From SKLM01 sp964450435 (GTDB taxonomy: Bacteria; Chloroflexota; Anaerolineae; B4-G1), in NCBI GenBank assembly GCA_964450435.1, contig CAYVCX010000005.1, positions 1 to 64,000 on the forward strand: DNA of 64,000 nucleotides, in the 5' to 3' direction. The first letter of the stretch is position 1; each line of letters begins with the position of its first letter. This document shows, one piece after another, positions 35,824 to 45,361 of the stretch. The notes beneath the pieces were generated by a model. The model ran no database searches, was not told where the DNA came from, and worked only from the letters and a program-made list of their open reading frames with translations. The position numbers and the translations under genes are program-made.

Positions 35824-35891
35824 GCGCCCCGGGTCCCCGCCTTGTCCTCATGCCCGGACCGCGAGGTTCACATCCTCGCTCCTGGGGGCGC
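35824..35891 (+). other. tRNA-like or structured element before gcvH
   Basis: GCGCCCC (35824-35830) pairs perfectly with GGGGCGC (35885-35891). Just inside the 3' arm is CGAGG-TTCACAT-CCTCG (35862-35878), shaped like a tRNA T-arm. Upstream GGATAGAGC resembles a tRNA D-arm. No proper anticodon arm is present. It may be a decayed tRNA or a regulatory RNA hairpin. Confidence 0.3.
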
Positions 35892-35948
35892 ATCGGAACC
35901 AGAAGAGCCCTGCAACACAACCACTATTCAAAGAAAAGGAGTGTGACA

Positions 35949-36338
35949 ATGAAACTGGATCGCGAAGCACGCTATACCGAGAGCCACGAGTGGGGACGGC
36001 TGGAGGACGGCGAGGTCGTATGCGGTATCACCGACCACGCCCAGGAATCTCTGTCCGACGTCGTGTACGTGGAGCTGCCGATGGTGGGGGACGTCCTGGA
36101 TGCGGGTGAGCCCTATGGCGTCGTCGAGTCGGTGAAAGCAGCCTCCGACCTGTATGCGCCGGTGGGCGGCGAGGTCACCGCGGTCAATGAGGAGCTGGAG
36201 ACAGCTCCGGAACTGGTCAATCAGGATCCGTATGGGGATGGCTGGACGATCCACCTCGATCCGACAGACCCGGATGAGCTCGCAGACTTGATGGACGCTG
36301 ACGAATACGAAGCGTTCGTTGAGGAAGAGGAGGGGTAG
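35949..36338 (+). CDS. gcvH: Glycine cleavage system H protein
   Basis: This 129-residue lipoyl carrier shuttles the aminomethyl group between the P and T proteins of glycine cleavage. The lipoylated Lys63 is in GVVESVKAASDLY, and HEWGRLEDGEVVCGITDHAQ is a typical start. The C-terminal end is very acidic (DADEYEAFVEEEEG). AGGAG lies eight bases before the ATG. It leads the operon gcvH-gcvPA-gcvPB; gcvT is not in the window. Confidence 0.95.
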   Translation: MKLDREARYTESHEWGRLEDGEVVCGITDHAQESLSDVVYVELPMVGDVLDAGEPYGVVESVKAASDLYAPVGGEVTAVNEELETAPELVNQDPYGDGWTIHLDPTDPDELADLMDADEYEAFVEEEEG

Positions 36339-36414
36339 ACCTCCAGGCACGGCGGACGAAAAGTGGCACAGCGCCGTCTCACTCTTCCCGCCCGACGCTC
36401 GAGAGGTGATCCAT

Positions 36415-37749
36415 ATGCCATACATCCCCCATAGCGATGCCGATCGGGAGGCCATGCTCGAGTGCATCGGCGTCCCGTCACTCGACAAGCTGTTCGAAGA
36501 CGTACCGGACCATGCACGCTTTCCGGAGCTGCGGCTCCCGCCGGCCCTTTCCGAGATTGGGGTGAGGTGGGAGCTTGAGTCTCTCGCGGAGGCCAATCTG
36601 ACCACGGGGGAGGCTTCCTGCTTCTTGGGAGCAGGGGCCTACCGTCACTACGTGCCCGCCGTCGTCGATGCCGTCATCAGCCGCGGCGAGTTCTATACCG
36701 CCTATACACCGTACCAGGCCGAGGTGAGCCAGGGGACGCTCCAATCCATCTTCGAGTATCAGACGATGATCTGCGAGCTCACCGGGATGGACATCTCCAA
36801 CGCCTCGCACTACGACGGTGCTACAGCCACCGCCGAGGCGGTGATCACAGCCATCAACGTCCACCGCATGCGGAGGAAGAAGGTGGTGATGTCGCGCTTC
36901 GTCCACCCGGAGTACCGGGACGTCGTTCGCGGCTACACCCAGGGGTTGGACGTGAAAATCGTGGAGAGCACAGAGGGGTCGGAGGGGGTGGACGGCCTCC
37001 TGGACGAGGACACAGCCTGTCTCATCGTCCAGTATCCGGACTTCCTCGGCCGATTCGAGGATCTGAGCGGACTCAGCGAGGCAGCGCAGGCAGCGGGCGC
37101 GCTGTTCGTCGTCGCAGCCGACCCCATCGCCCTGGGCCTGCTGAAGCCGCCAGGAGACTTCGGGGCCGACGTCGTCGTTGGCGAGGGGCAGGGACTGGGC
37201 ATCGGCCTCAACTTCGGCGGGCCGTACCTGGGCTTCTTCGCCGCGAAGAAGAAACACGTGCGCAAAGTAGCGGGCCGCCTGGTGGGGCAGACGGTGGACG
37301 CGGACGGTGAGCGGGGGTTCGTGCTGACGCTGACTACTCGCGAACAGCACATTCGCCGCGAACGAGCCACCTCCAACATCTGCACCAATCAGGGCTTGAT
37401 GGCCCTGGCAGCAGCGGTCTACATGGCTGCTCTGGGGAGATGCGGCATGCGGCAGGTGGCGGAGCTCTGCTACCACAAGGCACATTACGCAGCCGACCAG
37501 ATCGACGCCCTGGAGGGCTTCACGGTGCTGCGCGATAAACCCTTCTTCAAGGAGTTCGTCGTTCGGTGCCCAAGGCCCGTCGCGGAGATCAACGACGACC
37601 TGCTTACGGGCTGGGCCATCCTCGGCGGCTACGACCTGGGTCGCGATTACGCAGACCTGCAAAACCACACGCTTCTGTGCGTGACAGAGATGAACCCGCG
37701 CCGGGAGATCGATGCTCTGGTACAAGCCCTGGAGGAGGTGACATCGTGA
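36415..37749 (+). CDS. gcvPA: Glycine dehydrogenase (decarboxylating) subunit 1
   Basis: This 444-residue protein is the N-terminal half of the split, PLP-dependent P protein. Landmarks are YIPHSDADREAMLECIGV at the start, FLGAGAYRHYVPAVVD, FYTAYTPYQAEVSQGTLQ and ERATSNICTNQGLMALAAAV. It forms a heterotetramer with subunit 2. The start at 36415 matches relatives and has GAGAGG upstream. Its stop overlaps the GTG of gcvPB (GTGA), so the two subunits are made in equal amounts. Confidence 0.96.
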   Translation: MPYIPHSDADREAMLECIGVPSLDKLFEDVPDHARFPELRLPPALSEIGVRWELESLAEANLTTGEASCFLGAGAYRHYVPAVVDAVISRGEFYTAYTPYQAEVSQGTLQSIFEYQTMICELTGMDISNASHYDGATATAEAVITAINVHRMRRKKVVMSRFVHPEYRDVVRGYTQGLDVKIVESTEGSEGVDGLLDEDTACLIVQYPDFLGRFEDLSGLSEAAQAAGALFVVAADPIALGLLKPPGDFGADVVVGEGQGLGIGLNFGGPYLGFFAAKKKHVRKVAGRLVGQTVDADGERGFVLTLTTREQHIRRERATSNICTNQGLMALAAAVYMAALGRCGMRQVAELCYHKAHYAADQIDALEGFTVLRDKPFFKEFVVRCPRPVAEINDDLLTGWAILGGYDLGRDYADLQNHTLLCVTEMNPRREIDALVQALEEVTS

Positions 37750-39227
37750 CCCGGCCATTGATCTTCGAAATCTCCAGCCCCGGACGCTGCGCCGCCTCAC
37801 TGCCAGCCGTCGACGTGCCGCGCGCGGAGCTGCCGGAGGGACTGGTGCGGGAGGAACTGGCGCTTCCGGAAGTCAGCGAGGGGGACCTGATCCGTCACTA
37901 CACGCACCTATCTCAGATCAACTACGGGGTCGATACGGGTTTCTATCCCCTCGGCTCCTGCACTATGAAACACAACCCCAAGATCAACGAGGCGCTGGCT
38001 CGACTTCCGGGCTTCACGAATCTCCACCCTTACCAGGACGAGGAGACAGTCCAGGGAGCGCTCTTCCTTATGTACTCGCTGCAGGGCTTCCTGGAGGAGA
38101 TCGGCGGCTTCGCGGCGGTGAGCCTGCAGCCAGCAGCCGGGGCCCACGGGGAGCTGACGGGCGTGCTGATGATGCGCGCCTACCACCGCGACCGCGGCGA
38201 CACCGACCGCGATGTGATGCTAGTCCCGGACTCGGCCCACGGCACGAACCCGGCGAGCACCTCGATGAGCGGTATGGAGGTCGTGGAAATCCCCTCCAAC
38301 GAACTCGGGGACGTCGATCTGGATGCCCTGACGGCGGCCTGTGAAGAGCACAGCGAGCGCCTGGCGGGCATGATGTTGACAAACCCCAACACGCTGGGGC
38401 TGTTCGAGAAACAGGTCGAGGAGATCTGTGCCGTGGTCCACGATCACGGCGGCCTGATGTACGGCGACGGCGCCAATCTGAATGCGCTGCTGGGTGTCGC
38501 CCGTCCTGGCGACCTCGGCTTCGACGTCCTCCACTTCAACCTTCACAAGACCTTCAGCACGCCTCACGGCGGCGGCGGTCCGGGGTCGGGCCCGGTCGGC
38601 GCTGCGGCAGCGCTGGTCGATTACCTGCCGGGGCCGATGGTGAAGGTGGATCCGGCGCGCTCGGAGGACGAGCTCCCGTTCTTCACGCTGGAGGTGCCGC
38701 CGAAGACCATTGGCCGGGTCAAGACGTTCTACGGCCACTTCGCGATGATGGTCAGGGCCTACACGTACATCCGCATGCTGGGCCCGAGAGGGCTGCGTCG
38801 GATGGCGGATCACGCCGTCCTGAATGCGAATTACCTCAAGGAGCGCCTGAAGGAGACCTATCCGCTGCCCTACGACCGCGTCTGCATGCACGAGTTCGTC
38901 CTGGCCGGTCCGCCCCAGGACGTGCAGGACGGGGACGTCCACACGATGGACGTGGCCAAACGACTGATAGACCACGGTTTCCATCCACCCACCGTCTACT
39001 TCCCCTTGATCGTCGATGAAGCGCTGATGGTCGAGCCTACGGAGACCGAGAGCAAGGACACGCTCGACGCCTTTGCGGAGGCGCTGCTCCAGATCGTGGC
39101 AGAGGCTCGGCAGGATCCGGACGTGCTCCGCGAGGCTCCGCTGAAGGCGCCCGTCCGTCGGCTTGATGAGGTGAAAGCCGCGCGGGAGCTGATCCTGCGC
39201 TGGCAGCCCGAGGAGAGCCAGGGGTAG
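37746..39227 (+). CDS. gcvPB: Glycine dehydrogenase (decarboxylating) subunit 2
   Basis: This 493-residue protein is the C-terminal half of the P protein and carries the PLP-binding Lys268 in HFNLHKTFSTPHGGGGPG. Other landmarks are NYGVDTGFYPLGSCTMKHNP and DSAHGTNPASTSMSG. Together with subunit 1 it decarboxylates glycine and loads the H-protein lipoyl arm. The GTG start overlaps the gcvPA stop codon. Confidence 0.96.
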   Translation: MTRPLIFEISSPGRCAASLPAVDVPRAELPEGLVREELALPEVSEGDLIRHYTHLSQINYGVDTGFYPLGSCTMKHNPKINEALARLPGFTNLHPYQDEETVQGALFLMYSLQGFLEEIGGFAAVSLQPAAGAHGELTGVLMMRAYHRDRGDTDRDVMLVPDSAHGTNPASTSMSGMEVVEIPSNELGDVDLDALTAACEEHSERLAGMMLTNPNTLGLFEKQVEEICAVVHDHGGLMYGDGANLNALLGVARPGDLGFDVLHFNLHKTFSTPHGGGGPGSGPVGAAAALVDYLPGPMVKVDPARSEDELPFFTLEVPPKTIGRVKTFYGHFAMMVRAYTYIRMLGPRGLRRMADHAVLNANYLKERLKETYPLPYDRVCMHEFVLAGPPQDVQDGDVHTMDVAKRLIDHGFHPPTVYFPLIVDEALMVEPTETESKDTLDAFAEALLQIVAEARQDPDVLREAPLKAPVRRLDEVKAARELILRWQPEESQG

Positions 39228-39262
39228 CCGCGGACCTGACGGCCTGCGGCGTGGAAGAGGCT

Positions 39263-39724
39263 ATGCCGCGCATTGAGGCACATATCGACGTGACAGCAGG
39301 ACCGAGTGGCAGCTTTCGGTTCTGTCACGACATGGACCGGCGGCCGCAGTGGGACGAGCGGGTAGCCCGCGTCAAGGTCCTCACACCCAAGCCCATCCGC
39401 AGAGGGACAGTGGTCCGCGTGGATGCCCGGCCGCCAGCGGGGGGTCCGGTGTTTAGCTGGGAAGGCGAGTTCGTCGCATACAGCTACCCGAGCAGCTCGG
39501 AGCTCGAGGTGATCGACGCCGCCCCGAGCAGCCCCTTCGCGGACGGCAGCGAGCAGTGGAGATTCGCGAGCCGCGGTGAGGGCACCCGCATCACGCTGGT
39601 CTGGGAGTACGAGCCGCGAGGAATCCTGGGCCGCATCGCCGACACGTTGGTGAGACGCCGCAGGACGCGCCGCGCCGTCGAGCGGAGCCTGGAGAACCTG
39701 AAGCAGACGATGGCCCGCGGCTGA
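39263..39724 (+). CDS. SRPBCC-family (polyketide cyclase-like) protein
   Basis: This roughly 153-residue protein has the helix-grip fold order of the START/SRPBCC family: RIEAHIDVTAGPSGSFRFCH, then RPQWDERVARVKVL, a central sheet (GTVVRVDARPPAGGPVFSWE) and a long C-terminal helix (RAVERSLENLKQTMARG). Such proteins bind hydrophobic ligands. The ATG at 39263 has GGAAGAGG close upstream. It follows gcvPB by 35 bases and may be read through from it, before the terminator at 39829. Confidence 0.75.
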   Translation: MPRIEAHIDVTAGPSGSFRFCHDMDRRPQWDERVARVKVLTPKPIRRGTVVRVDARPPAGGPVFSWEGEFVAYSYPSSSELEVIDAAPSSPFADGSEQWRFASRGEGTRITLVWEYEPRGILGRIADTLVRRRRTRRAVERSLENLKQTMARG

Positions 39725-39828
39725 GAGAGCAGCCGGAGCCGCGGCCCGGTCACGACGTGCGAACCCAAGCAGCCTGGCAGCGGATGGGATGAGCGAAGCC
39801 CCGCATCTGGGCGCGCACGACGGGCAAC

Positions 39829-39864
39829 CCCTGTCCCCTCTCTGGGGGGACAGGGTCTTTTCTT
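39829..39864 (+). terminator. Rho-independent terminator after the gcv operon
   Basis: CCCTGTCCCC (39829-39838) pairs with GGGGACAGGG (39846-39855) in a perfect ten-base stem with a seven-base loop, followed by TCTTTTCTT on the plus strand. It separates the gcv/SRPBCC genes from the convergent VIT/vWA gene. Confidence 0.85.
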
Positions 39865-39915
39865 GCGTCAGATAAACGCGGCAGGCTCTGCCGGTAGCGG
39901 CGAACCGCGGGGAGT

Positions 39916-42366
39916 CTAGCGGCGCCAGCTTCCCCACGCGACCAGCGAGGCCAGTGCCACGGCGGACATCGCCATCGCCCCGGGGCACAGCCCGCCCGAC
40001 TGGCCAGACGGGGTGTTGCCGCCGCCCGTGGGCGACGGCGTCGTCGGTCCCGGATCCGCCGAATCGCCCGCGGGTGTGGGAGTTACCGGGCTCTCCGTCG
40101 GTGCAAGAGGGACCAGCTCCTCTCCCCGGTCGACGATTTCGTAGACCGTAGGCGGATCGCCTCCATCGACCACGACGATGACCCGCCTTCCCAGCGCCAG
40201 GTACTTGCCCCAGGCCGGCTGGGCCACCAGCAGGTCGAAGTACGCGGGGGAGCCAAAAGCGATCACCTCGGTCCCCATGACGTCCGCTCTGAAAGCGCTG
40301 TCGATCCACACGCCATCCTCCAGGACAAAGGTCTTCGTCCCCACCTGGCGGAACACGCGCGACGCAGCGTCCCCGGTCGCGGGATCTGAATGCCCAGCCC
40401 ACGGGGCGGTCGAGTCCGCTGCGCGGAGCTTCGCCTCGTCCTGCGCCATTTCCACTGCCGGCGCGCCCGATACGGCAGGAGCCGGTGTCGACAGGAACTT
40501 CTGCGCGGCGCTCTGCCTGCCGGCCTCGGTGAGGATGTCGTCCTCTTCAATCAGGAAAGACGTGTAAGGGGTGATGATGCCGTACCGGACGCTCAGGTCG
40601 ACCACGGCCTCGACCCACTCCTCGTTCTCACCGTGGAGCCGAATCTGGGTCAGCAGATGGCCGATCTTGCGCGTGGCCCAGAGCCGGGGAACGAAGCTGG
40701 CGATCGCCCCGACCTCGTCCCCGTCACCCGTAGGAAAAGCGGCCGGGTAGACGAAGGTCCGCCCCTCGCCATCGACCCTCCCGGAGAGGACGACTCGAGC
40801 TGCACCCGTGTGCCCATCCGGGAGCCGGTAGCGGCCCGTGACGATCAGCTGGGATCCGGCGAATAGGTCGGGCAGAGGATAGGGGTATACGTCCTCGGTC
40901 ATCACGCCGCCGAAGTCGATGGCAGTGTCTGTCAGGACGGGCGTCTTGATCTTGGCGTAGAACCCGGACACTTCCTCGTCGATGCGCTGGTGGGGGCGGA
41001 CATAGGCTGTCGCGCCGCGATTCTCCTGGGCCAGGGAATCAAGGAGTACCGTGTTGACGTCGTTCCCGACCCCGAAGGGAAACAGGCGCACGTTGCCCCC
41101 GGCCGCTGCGGCCACGTTGGCCAGGATCTGATCGACCTCGGTCACCCCCTCGGTGGGGAGCCCATCGGTGAGGAAGATGAGCACCGTCGGACGCTCATCG
41201 CCGCTCTCCTCGAGCCCGGACAGAGACAGGGCCTCCAGCAGCGCCCGATTGATGTTCGTGCCCCCGACCGCGTCGAGGCCGCGCACCCATTCGACGGCCT
41301 GGTCCGCCTCCGATGCGGGGCGCAGGCCTCTGGCATACTGGCTCAATCCAGTGGAGAAGGCGATAACGTTGAAGCGGTCCCGGTCATTCAGGTGCCGCAG
41401 CACGTAGGCCAACGCGTCCTTCGCCTGGCCAAGCTTCTCCCCCTCCATAGAGCCAGAGGTGTCCAGCACCAGCAACACATCGCGCGGGACGACCCGCTCG
41501 TCGCTCACCTCCACGCTGGGAGCGGCCAGGAGAAGGAAGAAGCCACGCTCAACGGTCTCCGGGTACGTCAGCAGGTTCAACCCGACGTCCTCGTGGCTGA
41601 GGGTGTACACCACCTCGAAATCCTGCTGCGGCAGCACGTCGGTCTCCTCATACCCGATGGTAGCGCGCTGGTCCCCGTCTCGCTCGACGAAGATGCGGTC
41701 CTGATGCGTGGGGGAGTAGATGGCGTGCATGGCCTCGTCGGATCGGACCTCAACGCGGACGGAGCATTCCTCCAGGGGGCGAGCGGAGAACTTCTCCGTG
41801 TCGAGAGGATACACGTAGCGCACCAAACCCTTGTCGGCGGGAAGGACCTGAGTGTACTCCAGCTCGATCTTTCTGGAGCCCCCGGGCGGGATAGGGAAGA
41901 CGCGGGCCTGGACGGCATTGCGGCCCACGTACTCCAGCAGCGCCGGGTCACGCCGACGCCGGACGATGTCCTCGTAGATTCGCCGCGCTTCGTCGGCCTC
42001 GAGAATCTTTCCCTCGACCGGCTGTCCTTCCACCCACATAGTGAACTCGGAGACCGCGGTGCCCTCGGGCAGGGGGAAGACGTACGTGCCCTCAGCCTCC
42101 CACTCGTGCTCGTTCACGAACTCCTGCTCGACACGCGTAACCGCGACTTGATCCTCAATGGAGACCATGACTCGGTGGTAGCGGATGGTGAGCCAGGTGT
42201 CGCGCAGGAGAGGCGGCTCTGGGAGCGGCGGGGGCTCCGGGATGATGATCCCGTCAGCGAGGGCTGGTGGCGCGACGCTCAGAACGCAAGCTGCGAGAGC
42301 GGCGATCATCAGCAAGCGCCGAGCTAGACGGGTCACGGAACTGACGGCCCAACGGGTGGCATCCAT
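39916..42366 (-). CDS. Exported VIT and von Willebrand A domain protein
   Basis: This 816-residue protein has a signal peptide (LLMIAALAACVLSVAPPALA), a VIT domain (about 55-170, with EGTYVFPLPEGTAVSEFTMW), a vWA domain with an intact metal-ion-dependent adhesion site (LLVLDTSGSMEG, Asp302; later FLTDGLPTEG), a beta-rich C-terminal part, a Pro/Thr/Gly linker and a final hydrophobic helix ending in SWRR. It resembles inter-alpha-trypsin-inhibitor heavy-chain-like bacterial proteins, probably anchored outside the cell and binding proteins in a metal-dependent way. GAGGAG precedes the ATG at 42366. Confidence 0.88.
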   Translation of the reverse strand: MDATRWAVSSVTRLARRLLMIAALAACVLSVAPPALADGIIIPEPPPLPEPPLLRDTWLTIRYHRVMVSIEDQVAVTRVEQEFVNEHEWEAEGTYVFPLPEGTAVSEFTMWVEGQPVEGKILEADEARRIYEDIVRRRRDPALLEYVGRNAVQARVFPIPPGGSRKIELEYTQVLPADKGLVRYVYPLDTEKFSARPLEECSVRVEVRSDEAMHAIYSPTHQDRIFVERDGDQRATIGYEETDVLPQQDFEVVYTLSHEDVGLNLLTYPETVERGFFLLLAAPSVEVSDERVVPRDVLLVLDTSGSMEGEKLGQAKDALAYVLRHLNDRDRFNVIAFSTGLSQYARGLRPASEADQAVEWVRGLDAVGGTNINRALLEALSLSGLEESGDERPTVLIFLTDGLPTEGVTEVDQILANVAAAAGGNVRLFPFGVGNDVNTVLLDSLAQENRGATAYVRPHQRIDEEVSGFYAKIKTPVLTDTAIDFGGVMTEDVYPYPLPDLFAGSQLIVTGRYRLPDGHTGAARVVLSGRVDGEGRTFVYPAAFPTGDGDEVGAIASFVPRLWATRKIGHLLTQIRLHGENEEWVEAVVDLSVRYGIITPYTSFLIEEDDILTEAGRQSAAQKFLSTPAPAVSGAPAVEMAQDEAKLRAADSTAPWAGHSDPATGDAASRVFRQVGTKTFVLEDGVWIDSAFRADVMGTEVIAFGSPAYFDLLVAQPAWGKYLALGRRVIVVVDGGDPPTVYEIVDRGEELVPLAPTESPVTPTPAGDSADPGPTTPSPTGGGNTPSGQSGGLCPGAMAMSAVALASLVAWGSWRR

Positions 42367-42657
42367 GTCTCTTCTCCTCGTCACTACCGGTGCATTGAAT
42401 AGCTGAATTCGAGCTCTGCATACTCTAGACGCCCCAACTGCCCGGGAAGTTCCACGGCCGCCGGGAGCGCCGGGCGTGGCTGGGTATGCGGCGGTCCGTC
42501 GCCCGGGGTGTGCCGCTCAAGAAGCATGCTACAGCTGGTCTGCCGAGGTTTTGCTCGATGACGACAGCGGCGCTGCAGCGCCCCAATCAGGGGGACGTCG
42601 CTCTGCAAGGAGCAGCCGTCAGGGCAGACCGTGGCATTCCCACGGCCCGCGGGCCGG

Positions 42658-42685
42658 TTGCAGAGCAGGCAGATTATGGTATCAT
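42658..42685 (+). promoter_or_regulatory. Candidate promoter of mgtE
   Basis: TTGCAG (42658-42663) and TATCAT (42680-42685) are 16 bases apart. The leader that follows is about 155 bases long, long enough for regulation, but the conserved M-box magnesium riboswitch motifs were not seen in it. Confidence 0.4.
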
Positions 42686-42847
42686 CCCGGAGTCGACAAC
42701 GTAGGATTGTATTGCAGTGTCGGTCTGGTCCCCGCCGCGAAGCTCCGTCTACGAGGGCGCAGAGCGCCCGGTCTGCCCACAAGTGCTCCTCAAGCTCTCA
42801 CGCAAGCGCGGGCAGGCGCATATTGGCTGATGGAAGGGAGATTGACT

Positions 42848-44215
42848 ATGGATCTCTACAGCAAAGCTGAGGACTATCTCGAAGCCGGCGACATGCGGGC
42901 ATTGAAAGCCATGCTGGCAGATGCCGACATAGACCAGCTGCGGTCCCTGGTTGAGAACCTCCGGCCGCAAGGACGGGTGCCCGTCTTTCGTCTGCTGGAC
43001 AAGGATCGGGCTCTGGCACTCTTCGAGCAACTCGACGTGGAGCAGCGCCAACACCTGATCGCCTCTTTCACCCAGGAAGAGGCTGCTGACATCTTCGCCG
43101 AGCTGGCCCCCGACGATCGCGCCCGTCTGTTGGACGAGATGCCCGCTGCCATCACCAAGCGGCTCGTTGAGGCCCTGCCCCCCTCCGAGCGTGCTCAGCT
43201 GAACCTCTTGTTGGGATACGAGGCGGAGACCGCGGGGCGGATCATGACGCCCAAGTATATTCGGCTCACCGCTGACATGACAGTAGAGGAAGCGCTGGAC
43301 AAGATACGCCGGGTCGGGCGCGAGCGGGAAGCGATCCACACCCTCTACGTAACTGACGCCGAGAGACGTCTGCTGGGCCAGGTATCGCTGCACACGCTGA
43401 TCCTGGCCACGCCCGAGGAACGCATCGCCTCGCTGATGGATGCGGAGGCGCTCTACGTGGGGACTGACACGGATCAGGAGGAGGCTGCGCGGATCCTCCA
43501 GCACCACGACCTGTTGAGCCTGCCAGTGGTGGACCACGGACAGCGGCTGGTGGGCGTCATCACCATCGACGACGCGATGGAAATCATGGAGGAAGAGGTC
43601 ACCGAGGACTTCTTCGACAAGGCCGCCCTGACCCCCTTCGCCGACGACTCGGCGCACCAGAGCTACCGTCTGGCCAACGGCTCCGTGCACAGGATCTTCC
43701 CCCTGCGAGTGCCCTTCCTGCTGATCACGATGGTCGGCGGGCTGCTCGCCGGGACGGTCGTTGCCGCCTTCGAGATGACCATTGAGGCCATCCCGATGGT
43801 AGCGGTGTTCATCCCCGTGGTGATGGACATGGGGGGAAATGCCGGTACGCAGTCCACCACCATCTTTGCGCGGGCTCTGGCCTTGGGACACATCAATCTG
43901 CGACGATTCGGTGCGCACCTGCTGCGCGAGATCGGCGTTGGCCTGACTATGGGCGCAGCGCTGGGCGTGGTCACCGGCGCCATCGCGGCGGCCTGGCAAG
44001 GGGTGCCGGAGCTGGGACTGGTGGTGGGCCTGTCGCTGACGCTGACCATCACCCTGGCTACCACTCTGGGCTTTGTGATCCCTTACACCCTGATGCGCCT
44101 TGGGATCGACCCGGCAATCGGGGCCGACCCGATCATCACCACCATAAAGGACATCACCGGGTTGTTGATCTATTTCGCGCTGGCGTTCGTCGTGCTCGGG
44201 CCGCTGCTCTTGTGA
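42848..44215 (+). CDS. mgtE: Magnesium transporter MgtE
   Basis: This 455-residue Mg2+ channel has an N-terminal superhelical domain (about 1-125, AADIFAELAPDDRARLLDEM), two CBS domains (about 130-250, MTPKYIRLTADMTVEEALDK and SLPVVDHGQRLVGVITIDD), a connecting helix, and a five-helix pore region. The pore signature FIPVVMDMGGNAGTQSTTIF with the Mg-binding Asp is intact. The CBS domains sense internal Mg2+ and close the pore. The ATG at 42848 has AAGGGAG upstream; the frame extends much further without homology. Confidence 0.95.
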   Translation: MDLYSKAEDYLEAGDMRALKAMLADADIDQLRSLVENLRPQGRVPVFRLLDKDRALALFEQLDVEQRQHLIASFTQEEAADIFAELAPDDRARLLDEMPAAITKRLVEALPPSERAQLNLLLGYEAETAGRIMTPKYIRLTADMTVEEALDKIRRVGREREAIHTLYVTDAERRLLGQVSLHTLILATPEERIASLMDAEALYVGTDTDQEEAARILQHHDLLSLPVVDHGQRLVGVITIDDAMEIMEEEVTEDFFDKAALTPFADDSAHQSYRLANGSVHRIFPLRVPFLLITMVGGLLAGTVVAAFEMTIEAIPMVAVFIPVVMDMGGNAGTQSTTIFARALALGHINLRRFGAHLLREIGVGLTMGAALGVVTGAIAAAWQGVPELGLVVGLSLTLTITLATTLGFVIPYTLMRLGIDPAIGADPIITTIKDITGLLIYFALAFVVLGPLLL

Positions 44216-44708
44216 TCTATGACCCGAGTATTGGAGAGGGAGCCCGCCGTTCTTGAGACAGGACGTCTCGCCGGGGCGGCTGGGTTCCCCGGCGTCATGA
44301 TGCACACTGTTGGGAAATCGGATTTGTTGAAGACGGAGCCGGAGGGGGAGACTGGCTCGCTGCCCTTCCGGCTGATCTCCGGCTCCATCCTGGTCGCGGA
44401 ATAGGCGCGGAGGCTGGTCTCGTCGGCGCTTTGACGCTGGGCACCGCTGGTTGGGAACAGGGTTCTTGCCTGTCGCGCCCAAGCGGCGCTTCGGCGACCC
44501 ATAGTGAGAGCGGCGGGCGCGGGTCTGCGGGAGCGATCTCGAGGTGACAGAGGTCACCAGGGCTCTAATGAACCCGAGGCAAGACCGGGGTCGGCGCTGA
44601 TGGTGTATGCCGAGCGCTTCATCCACGCGATGCGGTGCATGGGCCGGTCGTCTGGAAAGTCTTCCCAGGATCTGGCCGACTCTTTAATGTGCCTTCAACA
44701 CGGTTGAG
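44216..44708. other. Intergenic region, nothing recognised
   Basis: About 490 bases between mgtE and the hydrogenase operon promoter. Short frames only. No clear terminator, RNA gene or repeat was seen. Confidence 0.4.
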
Positions 44709-44736
44709 TTGCCTTCCTTACAGTCCATGTTATGAT
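44709..44736 (+). promoter_or_regulatory. Candidate promoter of the hydrogenase operon
   Basis: TTGCCT (44709-44714) and TATGAT (44731-44736) are 16 bases apart, about 145 bases before the first gene of the operon. Both boxes are close to consensus. Confidence 0.5.
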
Positions 44737-44883
44737 AGCTCACTGTGCAGGTGCCGCGGACGAACCGGGGAGACTGTACGGCAGAGGGCTCTGGCCCAGG
44801 TCGAGAGCTGGAGCAGGACGGCACGCGGTTACCAAGCGTAGGCTCCCACCGCCGCCGGTGCAACGCTGAATAGAGTGGTATAC

Positions 44884-45141
44884 ATGGAGTTTTTTCTAGC
44901 GCTGGCCCTAGTGGCAACTGTCCTGGCCGGGGGCGTCGCAGCGGTGGTGTCTAGGAACCTGCTGCGAGCAGCCGTGGCGATGGGAGTGAGCAGCATGGCG
45001 TTGGCCGCGCTGTTCTTCTTCTTGAAGGCCCCCTACGCGGGCGCGTTCGAGCTCAGCGTGGGAGCAGGGTTGATCAGCGTGCTGTTTATTGTGGCGATCA
45101 GCCTCACGGAGTCGATGCAGGGGGACAACGATGAATCGTAG
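44884..45141 (+). CDS. Hydrogenase membrane subunit, MbhD/MrpA C-terminal-like
   Basis: This 85-residue protein has three transmembrane helices and resembles MbhD and the DUF4040 segment of MrpA: LVATVLAGGVAAVVSRNLLR, then AVAMGVSSMALAALFFFLKA, then FELSVGAGLISVLFIVAISL. It opens the 12-gene operon. In Mbh complexes this subunit helps link the antiporter modules to the rest of the membrane arm. It overlaps the next gene by 11 bases. Confidence 0.75.
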   Translation: MEFFLALALVATVLAGGVAAVVSRNLLRAAVAMGVSSMALAALFFFLKAPYAGAFELSVGAGLISVLFIVAISLTESMQGDNDES

Positions 45142-45361
45142 GGTCACCGCCTGGGCGTTCCTTCTGACTGTGTTGCTGGTGATCGGGCTGATGGTGGGCC
45201 GATGGCTCTGGGCGCCGTCGGAGCTCGCCCCGGCAGCGTCGTTCCGCGTGTGGTGGTGGAAGCGTAGAGAGCTCGACGTGGCCGTCCAGGTGGGGCTTGT
45301 GTTCGCCGGAGCACTGGGCATAGCCGCCCTCATGCCTCCAGAGGCTAGGGGTACTGAGTGA
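45131..45361 (+). CDS. Hydrogenase membrane subunit, MbhE-like
   Basis: This 76-residue protein has two transmembrane helices (TAWAFLLTVLLVIGLMVGRW and LDVAVQVGLVFAGALGIAAL) separated by a short Trp-rich, basic loop (FRVWWWKRRE). The second helix matches the MbhE/MnhB N-terminal pattern. Assignment rests mainly on position. Its start overlaps the previous gene and its stop overlaps the next start (GTGA). Confidence 0.6.
   Translation: MNRRVTAWAFLLTVLLVIGLMVGRWLWAPSELAPAASFRVWWWKRRELDVAVQVGLVFAGALGIAALMPPEARGTE

Noticed and set aside
35788..35948. Glycine riboswitch before gcvH
   Set aside because: The conserved tandem-aptamer motifs were not found; only a tRNA-like hairpin is present.
42686..42847. 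M-box magnesium riboswitch in the mgtE leader
   Set aside because: The leader is long enough, but the conserved core motifs of the M-box are absent by eye.
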